From Rheum nobile (lineage: Eukaryota > Streptophyta > Magnoliopsida > Caryophyllales > Polygonaceae), in the NCBI GenBank assembly GCA_027886185.1, contig WOAB01000125.1:372001-436000 (forward strand): a stretch of DNA of 64,000 bases, in the 5' to 3' direction. Positions 54,296-64,000 of the stretch are shown here, one piece after another; the first letter of the stretch is position 1, and every line of letters starts with the position of its first letter. Position numbers and translations under genes: made by a program. Under the pieces are notes generated by a model. The model was not told where the DNA came from. It saw only the letters and a program-made list of their open reading frames with translations, and did no database searches.

Positions 54296-55118
54296 TGATG
54301 TGACCTTGTCCGACGGAAAGACCACAAATCGTTGTCAAGGATCCGATGAATGCGTATTGGGGCGCAGACAACTCTTCGGAAAGGAAAGATTGGCGGAAGC
54401 AAGGAGAAGGATGGACTGTAGAGGGGTCGGAATCGCCGGCGGGCTGGTGGAGGCGGTGCGGCGACGATGGAGGGAGGCACGGCGGAAGTAGGGGCGGCGG
54501 CCGTGAAGGATGAAGGTGGAGGCTGCCGTGAATGTGTAAGGGATTAGGGTTAGAGTTTGTGTTTGGTTGCGGATAAGTGATGGGTAACCTAATTAACGCG
54601 CCAGGATAGTTCAACTAGAAACGCGTTAATTGTTGACGTCAGGGCCCGGGTTTCAGAAGATTACTCGACTGTAAACAAAAGCTCTATTTCGACGTCAATT
54701 GAAAAAGAAGACAAGAGTTTCTATATATACTAGAGAGTTGACCTAATGGGTCGGACTCTCTAGTTACTAAATCTGGCAGCCCATTTAACATAAATGGAAA
54801 CCACCCAGAACTAGCAGTTACTAAAAATAGAAATATTGTTCATAGAAATGTCCAGAAATAGTAAGTCTCCTAAATCGAGCTCAGACTGGATGTAGCTGTA
54901 GAGGAGTCAGTCACGACTAAGCTAACGGGGCTAAGCTAACGAGACACAGAAGCTCAGGCGATGTAGTGATCTGGCCGTGGCTGGCTACAAGTCTGGTCAC
55001 CAAAGATTGTGTCGCTGCTTGGACACTCTTCGCTCTGGCGCGGGTGATAGGACCTGTAGGCGGAAGCCGCATGGCGTCTTCCTCCTCTGTAGCTGACATG
55101 GAGGGCTGGGTCACATCA
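54296..55118 (-). repeat. 5' LTR of the minus-strand CRM-like element
   Basis: 823 bp, 29 bp longer than its partner because of small indels, including a short tandem duplication of GGGGCTAAGCTAAC-type sequence near 54920-54940 and an extra AAGTAGGGGCGGCGG-like insert near 54485. Confidence 0.93.
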
Positions 55119-55734
55119 AAACCCGACCAACCCGAACCCGGCCCCGGCCCGATTAACGAATAAATGTGGAGTATTAATAAAATATAACATTATATATATA
55201 TGATAAATAACATATAAATAATGATAATATGCTTAATATCCTAAAAAAATAACATTGTTGTACTTATATAATTTTTTATAATGTAGAAATTTATAAATTA
55301 ATATAATTAAAAAAAATTGATTTTGGTCTACTAATATCAATTACATTAAAATAATTAATAATATTATTATTATTTTAATTCATTTTAACATATTTTGACA
55401 TATTTAAATTAGTTTTTAACTATTTAATAATATTTAAATAGTGAACAAAATATTTAAAAAATGACGCTCTTGACCCGTTGGTTAACCCGAACCGTCCCCT
55501 GACCTGTAATGACCCGACCGACTTGACCTGTTATCCGAAATGACCCGATCCGTTCTCAACCCGAACCCGAAATAACCGAACCGAACCGAACCCGATTTGA
55601 CCGACCCGATTGACAACTCTAATCCCAACCCATATTCACTAAATTATTACTCTTATTTCAACAATTAATATTTTTTTTGGTCCGTTGTTTCAAGCTTGAG
55701 TTTCAATTCTTCATCGCAATTGTGGAGTTGAACT

Positions 55735-56075
55735 AGGGTGGAGATTGAGTTGTTCCGGTCGTGGTCGTGTTCGAGACTTCTGAAGACCCCTCTTTGTGTG
55801 AGGGCAACGTCATGATGGTTGAGATTTATGAAGATTTCTCATTTAGGTGAGAGCAACGTCATAGTGGTCCATTCAACACTTCTGCATGATTGTTTCTGTC
55901 TAAGTCGTTTTTCCATGGCGCTTTCCTTCGATTGTGCTTTGCTTACTCTCTCTCTAGGTCGTTTAGGCTTTTTAATTGTTCTTTTGTAATTTCCTTACTT
56001 GATTTGTTAATTTTATGTCCGAGTTTATCCTACATCGTTTTATTAGCCTCTCGAATTACCCAAAAGTTACTACAT
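55735..56075 (+). repeat. Dispersed LINE-tail-like repeat, copy 2
   Basis: Same order of blocks as 44815-45185: GAAGACCCCTCT, AGGGCAACGTCATG, GAGAGCAACGTCAT, CATTCAACACTTC and CCTCTCGAATTACCC. No long A-run remains. It lies between the hAT-type element and the sterol dehydrogenase gene. Confidence 0.7.
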
Positions 56076-56180
56076 AGTATAAATAGAATTTCTACCTTAT
56101 AAAAATAAAGTAAAATAAAGATATTTTAAATATTTTATGGATATTTAAAAAAAATATTATTTCTACACATATTCTAAGAC

Positions 56181-56189
56181 TATATAAAA
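56181..56189 (+). promoter_or_regulatory. Candidate TATA box of the sterol dehydrogenase gene
   Basis: TATATAAAA lies 277 bp before the start codon and is followed by a pyrimidine-rich leader (CTCTCCTTGTCAGC, CTCTCCTCTTCCACTGCC) as in plant 5' UTRs. Alternative AT-rich boxes exist nearby. Confidence 0.45.
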
Positions 56190-56457
56190 ATTTGAAATAA
56201 AATGTCTATAGATAAAAATTGCATTTATAAATTCACTTGCGTAACAAACCGTTTATCTCTCCTTGTCAGCAGCGGATCGCTCTCCTCTTCCACTGCCACA
56301 GGCCGAGTGGGGATCATCCTACTGAGCTGTGTCCGCGCTTAAGGTTACGCTCCAATTTGGGTTTTTTTTTGCCTCCATAACTAGCCATCGATTCTCAAAT
56401 TTGCAGTCTGTCAATGTGATGGTAGAATAACAAACCCTAATTGTGTTGGATCACTAA

Positions 56458-59400
56458 ATGGCGAGTGAAGAAAGATGGTGTGTGGTCACTGGTGGAAGAG
56501 GATTTGCTGCCCGCCATTTGGTGGATATGCTTATTCGATATGAAATGTTCTCTGTTCGAATAGCTGACTTGGCTCCGTCTATCAAGCTTGATCCTAGTGA
56601 GGAAGAAGGAACCCTTGGGAAAGCATTGCGTTCTGGCCGAGCTCAATACATAACTGCTGATCTTCGAGACAAGGCTCAAGTGGTTAGAGGTACTTTTTGC
56701 TGTTTCCTCTGTTGTTTTATGTCAAGTCACAATTTTTGTCTATGCAGCCATGCCATGCCCAACTGATTGTGTACCACACTACATTGCTTAAAATCATGGG
56801 TCCCATCTGCCTTTTTGAGATTGAAATTTAAGTATGGCTCATACCTTGGTGGGGAGGTGGGTATGAGAGTGTGTGTAAAATGTTGGAATGAGTCATTCCA
56901 AGTATGATTCGTTCCAGATTTTTTAAAAACCAAACACAGAAATGGATTTGGTTGATTCCTGAAACCGATACCGAAGGTATAGTATCAAACGAGGCCTTAT
57001 TCATGTATAGTAAACAAAATTGCCATTTTGAGCAACCTTCATTTTCCAGCCATGTTATTGGCTGCATAAGAAATTGTGTAATCTATTAAATCTTGCATAG
57101 AAGTCTCGTTCTACAATAGAGGACCTTCACCTGCCTTAAAATTTCAGGGTATGTGGCTGCCTGACGTGATATCGAGATGTCTAGTAATCTAGAGTTTATA
57201 ATTGGGAAGTATTATTTTGAGAAAAGAGATCATCTTTACCATTGTCATGTGTATGCTTTTTACATTGGAGTAAGGAGCATGTTTGGAGTCAATCATCTAC
57301 CTCTGTTGCAGGTTTTGGAACTGCTATATCTATTTTTTGTTCTTATTCTGATATTGTTGCTTTGCAGCATGCCATGGTGCTGAGGTTGTATTCCATATGG
57401 CTGCTCCTGATTCGTCCATTAACAACCTCCAGTTGCATCGTTCAGTCAATGTTGTAGGTTAGCTGTAGATTTCATAAAATAAAGCTACTCTAAACAAATG
57501 AACTTTTAAAGGCTCTCTTTCGCTTCTTTCTACAGCTGAATGCTACTGTTATTTTCTACTGGATTCGTACCCTTCTTTTCAGGAACGAAGAATGTGATCG
57601 ATGCCTGTGTAGAACAACAAGTAAAAAGACTAATTTATACTAGTTCAGCTAGTGTGGTTTTTGATGGGGTTCATGGGATATTCAATGGTGATGAATCCCT
57701 GCCTTACCCATCCAAGGTATGTGTTACGAGCTTCCTTGACAAATCTTGGGTTTCCAAGGAATTCATAAAATGGTTTCCCCTTCTAAGCTACCTGTTCTAC
57801 ATATTTTAAGAATAAAGCCCAAGTGTTTTATGCCAAAAGTATCATCTAATCAGAAATTTTAATCATTGTTTGTCATTTAGGCTAGTTTCTTCTGCATTTA
57901 AAATCTCATTAAGTAGGTGGAAATAATTATCTACAGGACTGCTTTACTGTAAAGTGTCATGATATATGTTGACCTAATACGAATGGTCAATGTAATGCAA
58001 ATCTTGGGTAGTAAGTTGAAAGGTAATATGACCAGCTTCTTACTTAAGCTCTCATGAATTGTGATGCATGGAAGAAGTATTACAGACGAATTAGTTTGGT
58101 GAAAAGATTCTGAAATAATTAGTATAAGAAACTTCTTACCCTTGCTGCATGGTGGAAGGCAATAATGAATGAATGTCCATGTGAAACTTAACATGGATGT
58201 TCCTTCCCTCTAGTAGACGTGATTTTTGGCATGAAAGAAGAAAATTTGATTTATCACTATGTATGCTAACGGTAGTCTTTTGCTGCGCTAGATTGGCAAT
58301 TTTATCTCTTCCTTAAGGTTCTTGAACAAAGGAAACAGGTGGTATTTTAATTAGCTATCTTTTGGCCTTTATTTTGGAGGAAAGATGACTTCCTCAAAAA
58401 AAAAATTGAGTGACAAAAATAAGTGTACTTTGCTTTGTTCACACAGAACTATTCCTCTTTCTGTGAAACATTTAATCTAAACTGTAAACAGAAATATACT
58501 AACTAAGCTGGTAATTACTTGTGACTCAGCACAATGATTCCTATTCAGCCACCAAAGCGGAAGGAGAAGCATTAGTTTTGAAGGCAAATGGTCTTAATGG
58601 ACTCCTGACATGCAGCATACGTCCTAGCAGTATATTTGGTCCTGGCGATAAATTGCTTGTTCCATCATTGGTTGATGCTGCAAGAGCGGGGAAGTCCAAG
58701 GTGTATATTTTATTCACCTCTTAATTAGTAATGTTAAACTATCAGGCTATCAGCAGTAAATTGAGACTCCATTTCGTACAGTGTTGAAATCATTCGTTAT
58801 GTTTTAGACCTTTGGCTAGTAGTAAAAACATTTTAAGTTGGTCTTTTCCTTCTTAGCTTGTTAGAGGAAGGAAAAAGTCATCAGCTTATAAAAAAATAGT
58901 CTTTATGACTTGGCACTAGATTTTCGTTGTGTCACTATCCTAATTTGCTCTTTTTCTACATTGTACAATATTTCATCTTATAGTGTGGTATTTTCGTTAC
59001 CGCTGATTCTTTTCCCATCTCTCTCAGTTGGTCTTTTCCTTCTTCTACATTCTACAGTGTCTGATAATAATTGTTCAATGCAGTTTATTATAGGTAATGG
59101 AAATAACATGTATGACTTCACATATGTTGAGAATGTGGCACATTCCCATATATGTGCAGAACGGGCTCTAGCATCAAAAGGAGTAGTTGCTGAGAAAGCT
59201 TCAGGCGAGGTATTTACTTTTAAGTTTACGGGTACTTGTCAGCCTCTGTGTAACAAGTTCATAATTGTGATGCATTGATTTCTCCGAAACATATGCCCTT
59301 TTCTGCTCTCTAAGTAAACACTAGGATATATTCCAGCAGTCATGGTTCCTACTTGCTAAAACCTGACTGCTAGCTAACCTGTATTTTCTTCTCTCTTCAT

Positions 59401-62400
59401 TTGTATATATCATAATTATCTCTTCAATTTTGTCAGAGTTGGGTGTATAACCTTCAATTCCGTATCGCCCACTTCTGCACTCCCTTCACATTTTTTTTTT
59501 TACATCTTGAATTTTTCACATGACCCTTGCAGGCATACTTTGTTACCAACATGGAGCCTATAGCATTTTGGGAGTTCATGTCACTTATACTTGAAGGTCT
59601 TGGGTATGAAAGGTACCGACTTCTTTCTCAACTCTTGTTCCCTTTTTTTATATTTTCCTTCTTCAACAATCCAATTTGGTATTCACTTTCAGCACCCTGA
59701 CCTGCTCTGCCTTCTTGTCTCTATGTGGGTTTCATTTGGAAAATTATGTGAATAAATAGATATAATTTTTTTCCTAGTCTAGAATCTTGCGATGCGTGTA
59801 ATTGTAAACAGTTAGGCTTAGCCTATCTTGAATTCAGGAATTAATTCGCTTGTTTTGAGAAAGGTATGTAAACGAATAAATGGCATTTCTAATTTTCCAT
59901 TTCATTATTTCATTTTTCATGGCAAACTTTACCATTGTGGAAATTTTGCATTGTTGCAGGCCAAGAATAAAAATCCCTGCATCTGTAATGATGCCAATTG
60001 CACACTTAGTAGAGTGGACATATAAATTGTTGGCCCCATATGGTATGAAAGTACCCCAATTGACACCTTCAAGGATTAGATTGCTTTCATGTGACAGAAC
60101 ATTCAACGCTTCAAAAGCAAAAGATCTACTTGGTTATACACCCATCATACCACTCCAGGTCCTTTTTCTGGCCCTTGGTTTCTTCTGACTCTTTTGAGCA
60201 TATATTAGGAACAAATTGTTTGTTGTCTTTTCTTTTTAATTTCAAGCATTGAATAAGGGTAGTTACGGAACCTAGCTGTCACTGTCAATGCTTCTGAAAC
60301 TGCTTTAAATTTGTACTGCAAAAAAAAAAGTCTCATATTGTAGTGTTAAATATCAGCCCATGCTAGTGAGCCAAGTGAACCTTTTTTTGTCACTGTATAT
60401 TAATTTACTACAAGCCCTTGATATTATATTTGGGACAAGCATAGAACCCTCACGTTAATATGTGATTTGCATACGTATTAATGTAGTTGAAAATGTCAAT
60501 GAATCACTTCAGATGTGGGCAAAGAAACCTATCAGTGCTTTCTATATGTTGGATGCTGCCTAGTTTTTTCTGTGCACTCAAAAGCTACTTTAATAATGTA
60601 GACTAAACTTATTGATTGATCTGCTATTCTACGTTCTTGTGGATAACATTGCTTCCATCGCTACTTTAAAAGAAAAGAGAAACATTTCAGAGTGTGGTGA
60701 TTGCCTTTTCTCTACTTTCACACTTTCTGCAATAAAATTTGCTGTTATACTCTGCTGTGGAATGTTGAAGGATTGATATTTACATGATGGTTACATTTCA
60801 TGTAGTACCCTTTCCACAACACAAGTCACAATGTCACACTCGTAGCTCAGAAGAGGAAAGTTCATGTATGTCTGACATCATCTTTTTTTCTTTTTGCAGG
60901 AGGGTTTGGAGAGAACAATAGAGTCATACTCACACTTAAGAGCCGAACATAGATCTAAGAGAGAGGGTCCATCTAAAGCATATAAATTTCTTGGAAGTGG
61001 AAGAGGTACTTATCAATTCTGTTATTATTTTAGTCTCTGGTGCTATATCCTTAATCATACAGCTGTAACCTATTATAGCACATTTCTTCATTGTTGTCTT
61101 TTCTAAAGAAGCGGTAGATATATTGCTAATGACGAGAAAAAAGGTAACTACTGCTTAAGTGCATATAGAAGCTTAAATAAGATACAACAGTTCAATGATG
61201 TGAGATAATCCCTCTCAGAGCACAATACAAACAGTATGAGAGTCGGCTTATAATATTTGTCTAATTTAATATCAGCACCTCCTTCAAGGGAATGAAAACA
61301 TAACCAGCTATATACACTTGTGTAGTGACCATAATAATCAAGAAAAGAATCAGAGTCTTCTTTTCCACACTTGCTTAGTTTTTCTATGGGAGTTTCTGGC
61401 ATGATGGTTATTGGCTGTTTATAGTGAAAGATTTATTTATTGTTGCTCTAATGCAGTTGCTGATACACTTCTATGGAAGGATAAAAAGCAAACACTTGCT
61501 ACTATATTAGTTTTGGCGGCTTTCTACTACAACTTCATTGCTCCTGGCTACACCATCGTGACCGCACTGTCAAAGCTTATCTTGGCGGCAGCAATCTTTT
61601 TGTATTTCCATGCCAATTTACCTCAAAAATTGTATGTTATTCTTTTCCTCCCTTTGTTTTCCTGCTTTTTCATCTATATATACTTGTACAGTATGGCTCT
61701 TCAATTTCTCATGATAATTTACGCTATGAACACCTTCACTAACTATTGGGAAAATGTGTAGGCATAAGAAACTTCTGTGATGTTGTATCAACTGTTGTTT
61801 GCTAATAAACGAAGCAGTTGTGGATGCTGTTGCTAAATTTGAGTCATGAACAGAGTACTTAAATAAGTACTCGGAATGTAGGATTGTGATAAAACTAGAT
61901 GATTTGTGATGAGGCCAAGATTATATGTTGTTATTCTTCTTCTCAGAGAAGCTGTACTCGTTTCAGTGTAATTCGAATGTGATTTTGTTTTCATGCAGAT
62001 GTGGGTATACCATAGAGAAAGTTCCTTTATCAGTATTCCACTGTTCAAAGGAGATGTCACATAGACTTGCTGGGTCAGTTGCTTATTGTTGGAATACCTC
62101 GGTTGGTATATTGAAGTCCCTCTGCAGGGGAAATGACTGGATGTTATTCTTTAAGGTACTTCTCTTCCCTGCTGCTTCGTTACCAGTTACCACTCACTGC
62201 TGTTGTAGTCTTAATCATCCTTATATATGCTGACAATTAAAAAAAAAAAGGTGGCTATGGTTCTTTTCGTGATCGGCTCCCTTGGATACATGTCGCTTCA
62301 GACCTTATTTTTGGCCGGTTTGCCTTTCTCCTGCTCCTTCAATTCTGCCGGTTTCCTTTGCTCCAAAATTAACTCTGCTTCGCCTTGTTACAGGACTCCC

Positions 62401-62530
62401 CGTTTTGTTTATCGCTTTCTATGTGTATGAGAAGAAAGAGGAAGCAATTGACAATCTTGCTTTAAGAGCTGCCACTTTCGCCTGCAAGTTGAAATCTGAT
62501 GCAACGAAACGATTTGGTGGCTCGACATGA
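56458..62530 (+). CDS. 3BETAHSD/D2: Sterol 3beta-hydroxysteroid dehydrogenase/C4-decarboxylase with reticulon domain
   Basis: Twelve exons with GT-AG borders and consistent phase: 56458-56689, 57368-57457, 57583-57716, 58530-58700, 59084-59209, 59533-59612, 59960-60158, 60900-61005, 61457-61631, 61999-62155, 62251-62317, 62394-62530 (557 codons plus TGA). The enzyme oxidises and decarboxylates 4-carboxysterols in C4 demethylation during phytosterol synthesis in the ER. The N-terminal short-chain dehydrogenase domain has the nucleotide-binding VVTGGRGFAARHLV (9-22), VVFHMAAPDSSINN, LIYTSSASVVFDGVHG (about 124-139) and the catalytic YSATK with Tyr157 and Lys161, then IRPSSIFGPGD and DFTYVENVAH. 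From about residue 380 a reticulon domain (VADTLLWKDKKQTLA) with two hydrophobic hairpins anchors it in the ER, as in Arabidopsis 3BETAHSD/D2 and unlike the shorter D1. Exon 11 uses an A-rich acceptor. No disruptions were seen. Confidence 0.93.
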
Positions 62531-64000
62531 TTTTTTCCACCTTGCAGTTTTTGACATGCTCAAAGCGACAAGTAACCTTTTTTTTTAATCTCTTCATTAT
62601 TTTCTTCTTTAGTGTCACAATTCACTTTGTGATGGTTTTTGGCCCCTGAAATTGTTGGGATTTGCATTAAATGGAAATATTTGCTTGGGCTGTTGTACAT
62701 GGTTTGTTTGTTTTGATGTTAAAGAAGTATTTAAAAAGTCCAGACTTCTCACGAGTTATAATGGCCATTGGTTTAAGCATGAACTTTGCCTTTAGTATTT
62801 GAAGTCATGAAATTGTGTTTGACGCTGGATATATTAGAGATAATTATGCATATATCCTTAAAATCTTACTCAATTAGATGGAGGATGATTGGATAACCCT
62901 TAGGATTACCAACCTTCTAAGATTCACATTACTTCTTAATATCCTAAATCCTAAACACTAAATTGGAAACCCTATACCCAAACAAATTCCATGATATAAA
63001 CCATATACCAATCGGGTTGGGTTCTCAGCTGAGCTATGAAGTGATTGTAAGAAGAGGATACCTCAATTTTTGTTTCTACTTCCTCCAGAAGGGTATCAAG
63101 TTGAAGCATTTTGCAGCAATGCTGCTATCTCTAATCTTAATTTCCAAACAAGCAAGTCGTAAGACTGCATTGACTTGCAATACTTGTGTTTAGAAAAGAA
63201 CAGGCGGGGGGGGGAATTTATGCATTGTCTTGGTTACTAGTTCGAAGTCATAATTTATTCCATCTCATCTCAAACTTTAAATTTCATTCCTACGATCAAA
63301 TAGCTTTCCACATTAAATAGATTTGACATGGTTACTCGTTCAGCAGCATGCCCAACCTGATCAGCAAAGAAACCTATATTACTAATTTACTCAACATGGT
63401 AGAATCAGAATGCGTTTCTAGGGTTGTCAAACCATCTCTTTTAACCCCTGGCCTGGGCTTAAAATGGTAAACTTGATGAGTATCAACATGGTAGAATCTT
63501 CTTGCAGAATCCAGAAGATGAGCTCTCGGGATGTGATTTGAGGAAAGTAAAGAGAACATGCATAAAAAAGTCATTCTTGTAATTTGTAAAGGCCATTTAA
63601 AAATTAGGCCGTTGGTATTACTATTATTACTACATAGATAAGTTGAGGATAGAACTACATAAGAAGGAATTTTTATACGTGAAGGTTGGAATCGTGTACT
63701 TTAACATTTTTACATACTAATAAATCATTATCTAAACGGTTAAAATGACAAATATTTCTTAAAAATAAAAGACTAAAATGACACTTATTTCTTAACGGAT
63801 AGATTATTTTCTTTTGGATGATATACAATACCGCTTCGTTAGGGTCCACTTTGTTTGTGTCATGCAATAATTTTGTCCGGGTCTGTGCATGTGTCCATAT
63901 GCACTTTGTTATCAGGTTTGCATATGTTTAATATTGTGCAACAATTTTTTGAAAAATATGTTTACATCGTTTTCTTACATGTTAATAAAGTTTCTACTAT
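62531..64000. other. 3' flank, no supported gene
   Basis: The first part is the 3' UTR of the sterol gene. Short ORFs (62963-63193, 63374-63574) have no recognised domain. A G-run lies near 63205-63213. GTGCAT/ATGCAC words recur at 63880-63945, echoing 372-735 and 6165-6545. Confidence 0.5.

Larger units (their letters stand above)
47009..55118 (-). mobile_element. CRM-like Ty3 (chromovirus) retrotransposon, 8110 bp, defective
   Basis: LTRs at 47009-47802 and 54296-55118 start TGATGTGACC and end GGTCACATCA. 5-bp duplications AAACC lie at 47004-47008 and 55119-55123. Gag, protease, RT, RNase H and integrase are all present on the minus strand, with stops and frameshifts. The integrase frame runs about 235 bp into the 3' LTR. 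It is a diverged relative of the plus-strand element at 15648-24851, sharing the primer-site region, the polypurine tract and the FNVADLAPYVEPEYD-type integrase tail, but with unrelated LTR middles. Confidence 0.94.
46882..55621. mobile_element. hAT-type element split by a Ty3 insertion
   Basis: Ends TAGAGCTGTCA (46882) and TGACAACTCTA (to 55621) are inverted repeats. Perfect 8-bp duplications ATCCCAAC lie at 46874-46881 and 55622-55629. Left arm 46882-47008 and right arm 55124-55621 carry GACCCG/CGAACC-type subterminal words. Without the insert it would be about 625 bp with no coding capacity. Confidence 0.93.

Noticed and set aside
56820..57010. MITE in intron 1 of the sterol gene
   Set aside because: GGTATGAG/CTCATACC pieces and a CCAAACACAG-like segment suggest one, but no paired ends or duplication could be fixed.

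Overview
The window is nuclear DNA from a flowering plant, most likely a eudicot. The evidence is spliced GT-AG gene structure, a DVL/ROTUNDIFOLIA-like micropeptide gene, a plant-type sterol dehydrogenase fused to a reticulon domain, and a plant transposon repertoire (CRM-like Ty3 chromoviruses, Ty1/copia, L1 and RTE LINEs, Helitrons, hAT, Tc1/mariner and Stowaway-type MITEs). I cannot name the species. No bacterial genes, CRISPR array, rRNA or convincing tRNA gene was seen.

Only three host genes look intact: a 46-codon DVL/RTFL micropeptide gene (7066-7206, +), an intronless ESCRT-III-related CHMP1 gene (31365-31979, +), and a 12-exon sterol 3beta-hydroxysteroid dehydrogenase/C4-decarboxylase gene with a C-terminal reticulon domain (56458-62530, +; 557 codons). 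Almost everything else is transposon.

Layout: 1-1281 AT-rich, with a TTA microsatellite and a cluster of GTGCAT words. 1282-5726 is a mariner-like element with TA target duplication, a broken DD39D transposase, an internal inverted copy of its own terminal repeat, and an antisense gene-like unit encoding a small acidic protein with SUMO-interaction-like motifs. 5824-6545 holds a MITE-like sequence and a second GTGCAC/GTGCAT cluster. 6969-7206 is the DVL gene. 9681-12198 holds two Helitron-like sequences and two hAT-type elements. 15648-24851 is a plus-strand CRM-like Ty3 element that has lost its reverse transcriptase and is interrupted by a 2357-bp solo LTR. 25614-26612 is a LINE tail. About 27050-30677 is a decayed Helitron with a hAT MITE in its 3' hairpin. 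30684-30942 is a Stowaway-type MITE just upstream of CHMP1. 34229-35640 is an RTE relic. 36327-41003 is a complete-length but dead Ty1/copia element (minus). 41812-44165 is a second solo LTR of the same family as the first, in the opposite orientation. 44815-46360 holds a LINE-tail-like repeat and a GAATATC word array. 46882-55621 is a hAT-type element split by a minus-strand CRM-like element (47009-55118). The sterol gene follows.

Target duplications and nesting give a relative history. Both CRM-like elements use TGATG...CATCA LTRs, a Met-tRNA-type primer site and a G-rich polypurine tract, and both read their integrase tail into the 3' LTR. The most novel-looking item is the mariner-like element, which appears to have extended past an older internal 3' end and to carry a promoter-plus-ORF unit unlike a transposase.
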